NCBI GenBank assembly: GCA_017483765.1
Contig: JAFUVE010000031.1
Span: 1-64,000 of the forward strand
DNA from: Bacteroidaceae bacterium
GTDB lineage: Bacteria; Bacteroidota; Bacteroidia; Bacteroidales; Bacteroidaceae
Direction: 5' to 3'
Length of the DNA stretch: 64,000 nucleotides
Below, one piece after another: positions 59,510 to 64,000 of this stretch. Positions within the stretch are counted from its first letter, which is position 1; every line of letters starts with the position of its first letter. The position numbers and the translations under genes were made by a program. The notes below the pieces were generated by a model that had not been told where the DNA came from, did no database searches, and was given only the letters and a program-made list of their open reading frames with translations.

Positions 59510-61630
59510 ATGGCAAAACGTGACTTGCATTTGACGCGCAACATCGGTATCATGGCGCATATTGATGCCGGAAAGACCACCACATCTGAGCGTATCCTCT
59601 TCTACACGGGTAAGACCCATAAAATCGGTGAGGTACACGACGGTGCGGCCACTATGGACTGGATGGCACAAGAGCAGGAGCGCGGCATCACAATTACATC
59701 TGCTGCAACCACCTGCTTTTGGAACTATGAGGGCCAGCAATACCAGATCAACTTGATTGACACTCCGGGACACGTGGACTTCACCGCTGAGGTGGAGCGT
59801 TCTCTGCGTGTGCTCGACGGTGCCGTCGCCACATACTGTGCCGTCGGTGGCGTACAGCCGCAGTCAGAGACCGTTTGGCGTCAGGCAGACAAATATAAGG
59901 TTCCACGTATCGGTTATGTCAACAAGATGGACCGTAGCGGAGCTGACTTCTACGAGGTGGTTCGACAGATGAAGGAGATCCTCGGTGCAAATGCTGTGCC
60001 CGTGGTTATTCCTATCGGGGCCGAGGAGAAATTCAAGGGTGTCGTTGACCTCGTAAAGATGAAAGCCATACTCTGGCACGATGAGACCATGGGCGCCGAC
60101 TACGACGTCGAGGAAATCCCTGCCGACATGATGGACGAGGCTGAGGAATGGAGAGGCAAGCTTCTCGAGGCTGTCGCTGAATACGACGACGCACTGATGG
60201 AGAAGTTCTTCGACGACCCTTCAACCATCACCGAGGAGGAGATCCTCCGTGCTATCCGCCAGGCAACCGTGGCACAGGCTTGCACGCCTATGCTCTGCGG
60301 TTCTTCTTTCAAGAACAAGGGTGTACAGACTCTCCTTGACTATGTGTGCGCATTCCTCCCGTCTCCACTCGACACAGAGAATGTGGTAGGCGAGAACCCT
60401 TCTACAAAGGAGGAGGAAGACCGCAAGCCAAGCGCTGACGACAAGACCTCGGCTCTCGCGTTCAAAATCGCGACTGACCCTTATGTCGGAAGACTTACCT
60501 TCATCCGCGTTTACTCGGGCAAGATCGAGTCCGGATCATATGTCTACAACCCTCGCTCAGGCAAGAAAGAGCGTATCAGCCGACTCTTCCAGATGCACTC
60601 CAACCACCAGAACCCGGTGGAGGAAATCAGCGCTGGTGACATCGGTGCAGTTGTCGGACTGAAGGACATCCACACTGGCGACACACTCTGCGACGAGTCA
60701 GCGCCAATCGTTCTCGAGTCTATGGACTTCCCGGATCCAGTTATCGGTATCGCCGTTGAGCCTAAGACACAGAAGGACCTCGACAAACTCTCTGTCGGAC
60801 TCGCCAAGCTGGCTGAGGAGGATCCTACGTTCACCGTACGTACCGACGAGCAGAGCGGACAGACCGTCATCTCGGGTATGGGTGAGCTGCACCTCGACAT
60901 CATCATCGACCGACTCAAACGTGAGTTCAAGGTGGAGTGCAACCAGGGACGTCCTCAGGTAAACTACAAAGAGGCCATCACCACTACCGTCAACCTGCGC
61001 GAGGTTTACAAGAAGCAGTCGGGTGGACGTGGTAAGTTCGCTGACATCATCGTCAACGTCGGACCGGTGGATGAGGACTTCAAGGAGGGCGGACTCCAGT
61101 TCTCCGACTCTGTCAAGGGCGGTAACATTCCGAAGGAGTTCATCCCGTCAGTGCAGAAGGGATTCACCAACGCCATGAAGAACGGCGTGCTCGGTGGCTT
61201 CCCTATGGACAGCCTCAAGGTGGAGCTCGTCGACGGATCATTCCACCCGGTTGACTCCGACCAGCTCTCATTCGAGATTGCTGCCATGCAGGCTTACAAG
61301 AACGCTTGCTCTCAGGCACACCCTGTCCTCATGGAGCCTATCATGAAGCTCGAGGTTGTTACCCCTGAGGAGAACATGGGTGATGTGATCGGCGACCTCA
61401 ACAAACGCCGTGGACAGGTTGAGGGTACTGAGGCTACCCGCTCAGGTGCCAGCATCGTCAAGGCTATGGTTCCGCTGGCTGAGATGTTCGGATATGTCAC
61501 CACACTCCGTACCATCACATCCGGACGTGCCACCAGCTCCATGCAGTACGACCACCACGCACCTGTAAGCAACTCCATCGCCAAGGCCGTTCTCACGGAA
61601 TGCGGCGGAAGGGTTGACCTCGTAAAATAG
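59510..61630 (+). CDS. fusA: Translation elongation factor G
   Basis: 706 residues, the translocation GTPase. The G domain motifs are [34 protein letters not shown] and NKMDRSGAD; domains II to V follow with [11 protein letters not shown] and [14 protein letters not shown]. Length and order are normal. It occupies its usual str-operon place after rpsG. Confidence 0.98.
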   Translation: MAKRDLHLTRNIGIMAHIDAGKTTTSERILFYTGKTHKIGEVHDGAATMDWMAQEQERGITITSAATTCFWNYEGQQYQINLIDTPGHVDFTAEVERSLRVLDGAVATYCAVGGVQPQSETVWRQADKYKVPRIGYVNKMDRSGADFYEVVRQMKEILGANAVPVVIPIGAEEKFKGVVDLVKMKAILWHDETMGADYDVEEIPADMMDEAEEWRGKLLEAVAEYDDALMEKFFDDPSTITEEEILRAIRQATVAQACTPMLCGSSFKNKGVQTLLDYVCAFLPSPLDTENVVGENPSTKEEEDRKPSADDKTSALAFKIATDPYVGRLTFIRVYSGKIESGSYVYNPRSGKKERISRLFQMHSNHQNPVEEISAGDIGAVVGLKDIHTGDTLCDESAPIVLESMDFPDPVIGIAVEPKTQKDLDKLSVGLAKLAEEDPTFTVRTDEQSGQTVISGMGELHLDIIIDRLKREFKVECNQGRPQVNYKEAITTTVNLREVYKKQSGGRGKFADIIVNVGPVDEDFKEGGLQFSDSVKGGNIPKEFIPSVQKGFTNAMKNGVLGGFPMDSLKVELVDGSFHPVDSDQLSFEIAAMQAYKNACSQAHPVLMEPIMKLEVVTPEENMGDVIGDLNKRRGQVEGTEATRSGASIVKAMVPLAEMFGYVTTLRTITSGRATSSMQYDHHAPVSNSIAKAVLTECGGRVDLVK

Positions 61631-61721
61631 AATAAACTGTGACAGGGATGTGTGTTAGCGTATGACTCTTAACACGCACCCCTCTCACCCTTTAATAACT
61701 TTTAATTACAACAACAAAACA

Positions 61722-62027
61722 ATGAGTCAGAGAATTCGTATCAAACTGAAGTCCTACGACCACAACCTCGTGGACAAGTCAGCCGAGAAGATCGTCAAGA
61801 CCGTCAAGGCTACTGATGCAACTGTGAGCGGCCCGATTCCTCTCCCGACCCACAAACGCATCTTCACTGTCAACCGCAGTACTTTCGTCAACAAGAAAAG
61901 CCGCGAGCAGTTCGAGCTGAGCACCTACAAGCGCCTCATCGACATCTATAACGCGACACCCAAGACTGTTGACAGCCTCATGAAACTTGAGTTGCCCAGC
62001 GGTGTGGAAGTAGAGATCAAAGTGTAA
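61722..62027 (+). CDS. rpsJ: 30S ribosomal protein S10
   Basis: 101 residues from ATG 61722 ([18 protein letters not shown]). An in-frame upstream ATG at 61662 adds a 20-residue stretch with no family support and is rejected. The core [21 protein letters not shown] (in part: [14 protein letters not shown]) is diagnostic. It is the first gene of the S10 block. Confidence 0.98.
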   Translation: MSQRIRIKLKSYDHNLVDKSAEKIVKTVKATDATVSGPIPLPTHKRIFTVNRSTFVNKKSREQFELSTYKRLIDIYNATPKTVDSLMKLELPSGVEVEIKV

Positions 62028-62074
62028 GTAAACGAAAACTAAAGAGAAAAATCAATTTTTAAAATCAATTTGAA

Positions 62075-62689
62075 ATGCCAGGATTAATTGGAAAGAAAAT
62101 CGGAATGACATCCGTTTTCAGTGCCGAGGGCAGAAATCTGCCATGCACTGTTATCGAAGTAGGTCCTTGTGTTGTTACCCAGGTCAAGACCGAGGAGGTC
62201 GACGGATACAAGGCCGTGCAGGTGGGATTCCAGGAGGCAAAGGAGAAGAACACTTCCAAGCCAATGAAGGGACACTTCGCAAAGGCCGGTACAACACCGA
62301 AGAGACACTTGGCCGAGTTCACTTTTGATGAAGACTACAACCTCGGTGACGTAATCACCGTAGAGCTTTTCGAGGACGTTCCTTACGTTGACGTAGTCGG
62401 CACCTCGAAGGGTAAGGGCTTCGCCGGTGTTGTAAAGCGCCATGGTTTTGGCGGTGTCGGACAGGCAACACACGGTCAGGACGACCGTCAGCGTGCCCCA
62501 GGTTCAATCGGTGCCTGTGCCACTCCGTCCCGTGTATACAAGAACCTGCCGATGGCCGGACAGATGGGAAATGAGCGAGTGACTACTCATAACCTGCAAG
62601 TGATTAAGGTGATTCCTGAACACAACCTTCTCCTTGTGAAGGGCTCTGTGCCAGGTTGTAAAGGTTCAATCGTAATAATTAAGGCGTAA
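62075..62689 (+). CDS. rplC: 50S ribosomal protein L3
   Basis: 204 residues. The start [30 protein letters not shown] and [17 protein letters not shown] are L3 signatures; it is an early 23S-binding protein. The stop shares one base with the rplD ATG (TAATG). Confidence 0.98.
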   Translation: MPGLIGKKIGMTSVFSAEGRNLPCTVIEVGPCVVTQVKTEEVDGYKAVQVGFQEAKEKNTSKPMKGHFAKAGTTPKRHLAEFTFDEDYNLGDVITVELFEDVPYVDVVGTSKGKGFAGVVKRHGFGGVGQATHGQDDRQRAPGSIGACATPSRVYKNLPMAGQMGNERVTTHNLQVIKVIPEHNLLLVKGSVPGCKGSIVIIKA

Positions 62690-63345
62690 TGGAAGTATCA
62701 GTATTTAACATAAAGGGCGAGGACACAGGAAGAAAGGTGGAGCTCAACGACGAGATTTTCGGAATCGAGCCTAACGACCACTGCATTTATCTCGCCGTAA
62801 AGCAGTATCTCGCTGACCAGCGTCAAGGAACTGCAAAGTCTAAGGAAAGAAGTGAAATCGCTGGATCCACACGCAAGCTCATCCGTCAGAAGGGAAGCGG
62901 TGGTGCCAGACGCGGTGACATCAAGTCTCCTGTTCTTCGTGGAGGTGGACGCGTGTTCGGTCCCAAGCCCCGCGACTACAGTTTCAAACTCAACAAGAAG
63001 GTGAAGGATCTCGCGCGTAAGAGCGCTCTCTCGTACAAGGCACAGCAGGATGCACTGATTGTCGTTGAGGACTTTGAATTCGATGCTCCAAAAACTAAAG
63101 AATTCAAAAAAATCCAAAAAAACCTTAAAATTGACGACAAGAAGCTTTTGCTCGTTTTGCCAGGTGTAAATAAAAACGTATATTTGTCAGCTCGTAATAT
63201 TCAGCGTGTTGACGTCATGACTGCGACTGACCTGAACACCTACAGGGTGATGAATGCGAATGTCCTGGTTGTGACAGAAAATGCGTTGTCTTTGGTTTGC
63301 AAGAAAACTGGACCGAAGGCTGATAACGAACCTGTAAATGATTAA
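62689..63345 (+). CDS. rplD: 50S ribosomal protein L4
   Basis: 218 residues. The exit-tunnel loop ([27 protein letters not shown]; motif [15 protein letters not shown]) is intact. In E. coli L4 is the autorepressor of the S10 operon through a leader that is not obvious here. Near the end, bases 63000-63130 become A-rich, with a Lys-rich stretch. Confidence 0.98.
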   Translation: MEVSVFNIKGEDTGRKVELNDEIFGIEPNDHCIYLAVKQYLADQRQGTAKSKERSEIAGSTRKLIRQKGSGGARRGDIKSPVLRGGGRVFGPKPRDYSFKLNKKVKDLARKSALSYKAQQDALIVVEDFEFDAPKTKEFKKIQKNLKIDDKKLLLVLPGVNKNVYLSARNIQRVDVMTATDLNTYRVMNANVLVVTENALSLVCKKTGPKADNEPVND

Positions 63346-63363
63346 AATTAGGAGGCACGTAAT

Positions 63364-63801
63364 ATGGGATACATTATCAGACCTCTGGTGACAGAGAAAA
63401 TGAACGCGATCACTGAGAAGGCCTCTCAGGACAAGAAAATCGTCACTCTGAACAAGAACAAGGTTGAGACGAAGGGCGCTGTTGAGGAAACACGGTCCTA
63501 TACCGTCAAGAACAAGAAGGGCGAGACGAAAAAGACCAAGACTGTCTACACTTACAACAAGCCGGCTAGACAAGTTTACGGGTTCATCGTAAAGCCTGAG
63601 GCCAACAAGATCGAGATCAAGAAAGAGATAGAAGAAAAGTTTAACGTAACTGTAGTTTCTGTCAACACTGTACGCTACAACGGTAAGTCAAAGAGAAGAT
63701 ACACTCGCTCTGGAGTTGTCAGCGGAAGGACAAACGCCTACAAGAAGGCAATCGTCACACTTCAGGAAGGAGAAACTATTGATTTCTATAGTAACATTTA
63801 A
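63364..63801 (+). CDS. rplW: 50S ribosomal protein L23 with internal insertion
   Basis: 145 residues, against about 96-100 for most L23 proteins. The N-terminal LVTEKMNAITEKA and C-terminal region (VYGFIVKPEANKIEIKKEIE, then VNTVRYNGKSKRRYT) align with normal L23. Between them about 45 residues (about 20-67), rich in Lys, Thr and Glu, are inserted where the usual protein has a short turn. L23 lines the exit tunnel and docks trigger factor and SRP, so the insert would be expected at that surface. Confidence 0.95.
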   Translation: MGYIIRPLVTEKMNAITEKASQDKKIVTLNKNKVETKGAVEETRSYTVKNKKGETKKTKTVYTYNKPARQVYGFIVKPEANKIEIKKEIEEKFNVTVVSVNTVRYNGKSKRRYTRSGVVSGRTNAYKKAIVTLQEGETIDFYSNI

Positions 63802-63808
63802 ATAAAAA

Positions 63809-64000
63809 ATGGGTATTCGTAAATTCAGACCTACAACTCCAGGTCAAAGACACAAAGCTATTGGTACTTTCGATGATGTTACTACGTCAGTACCAGAAAA
63901 ATCTCTCGTCTATGGAAAAAAGAGCACCGGCGGACGTAACAACTACGGTCGCATGACGGTTCGCTACAGAGGTGGCGGACACAAGAGACTCTTACGTTTC
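63809..64000 (+). CDS. rplB: 50S ribosomal protein L2 (N-terminal part; runs off the window)
   Basis: The first 64 codons ([19 protein letters not shown] ... [13 protein letters not shown]) are present, seven bases after rplW. The N-terminus is typical of Bacteroidetes L2. The gene continues beyond the end of the window. Confidence 0.97.
   Translation, partial: MGIRKFRPTTPGQRHKAIGTFDDVTTSVPEKSLVYGKKSTGGRNNYGRMTVRYRGGGHKRLLRF

Noticed and set aside
61662-61721. Extended start for rpsJ
   Set aside because: The extra 20 residues have no counterpart in S10, and the ATG at 61722 gives the normal N-terminus.

Overview
The window is chromosomal DNA from a Bacteroidales bacterium, most likely Prevotellaceae (Prevotella/Segatella-like). 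The evidence is a SusC/SusD polysaccharide-utilisation locus (PUL), Bacteroidetes-type promoters (TTTG, 19-20 nt, TAnnTTTG), a SufBCDS operon, short C-terminal 'GKKVxVK' tails on secreted proteins, and an rpsL-rpsG-fusA block running straight into the S10 ribosomal operon. No tRNA, rRNA, CRISPR array or complete insertion sequence was found.

Layout. 0-1.6 kb: first of three long AAA-ATPase/PD-(D/E)XK (DUF1703-type) paralogues. 1.6-9 kb: minus-strand cluster spoIIM-like, membrane protein, DUF4129, DUF4350, moxR, DUF58, divergent from an RDD-domain gene. 9-12.1 kb: dsbD-like gene and a DUF805 gene. 12.4-24.2 kb: minus-strand housekeeping block in transcription order rimP-nusA-infB-cvpA-sufB-sufC-sufD-sufS-hisS. 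24.4-29.6 kb: rnz, a DUF6055-like secreted protein and a GH2 beta-glucuronidase-like enzyme. 29.6-33.1 kb: HIT protein, pepD and a secreted FGE-fold protein. 33.1-40.6 kb: accessory region bounded by paralogue copies 2 and 3, holding a lipoprotein flavodoxin, a split kelch/AraC membrane regulator, two small envelope proteins and strong RNA hairpins. 41-45.5 kb: 1415-residue Ig-like surface protein plus a 56-residue gene. 45.5-46.7 kb: FMN/4Fe-4S membrane protein. 47.1-57.9 kb: compact PUL (SusC, SusD, two surface lipoproteins, GH5 endoglucanase). 58.2-64 kb: str/S10 ribosomal operon, cut off inside rplB.

How the genes work together. The PUL binds, cuts and imports a beta-1,4-glucan-type polysaccharide: the GH5 enzyme and two lipoproteins act at the surface, and SusD/SusC import the fragments. 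The suf operon builds Fe-S clusters. The moxR cluster is a conserved envelope module of unknown purpose.

Most notable observations: (1) a 191-bp MITE-like element with TTAA target duplications sits exactly at the sufC/sufD junction. Removing it in silico restores a sufC ending in IKEEQ with an ATGA overlap onto sufD. (2) At least six genes (DUF58, moxR, hisS, sufB, pepD, flavodoxin) are immediately preceded by tandem heptamers with an AAC/AAAT core, always on the sense strand. (3) Copy 1 of the AAA/nuclease family is a mosaic of copies 2 and 3, and copies 2 and 3 share a duplicated promoter. (4) A kelch-TM-AraC regulator is split at a GTGA stop/start overlap. (5) A shared GGTTGAG...ACCCGG motif occurs in both the rpsL leader and the rpsL-rpsG spacer. 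All calls are from reading the sequence only; no database search was run.
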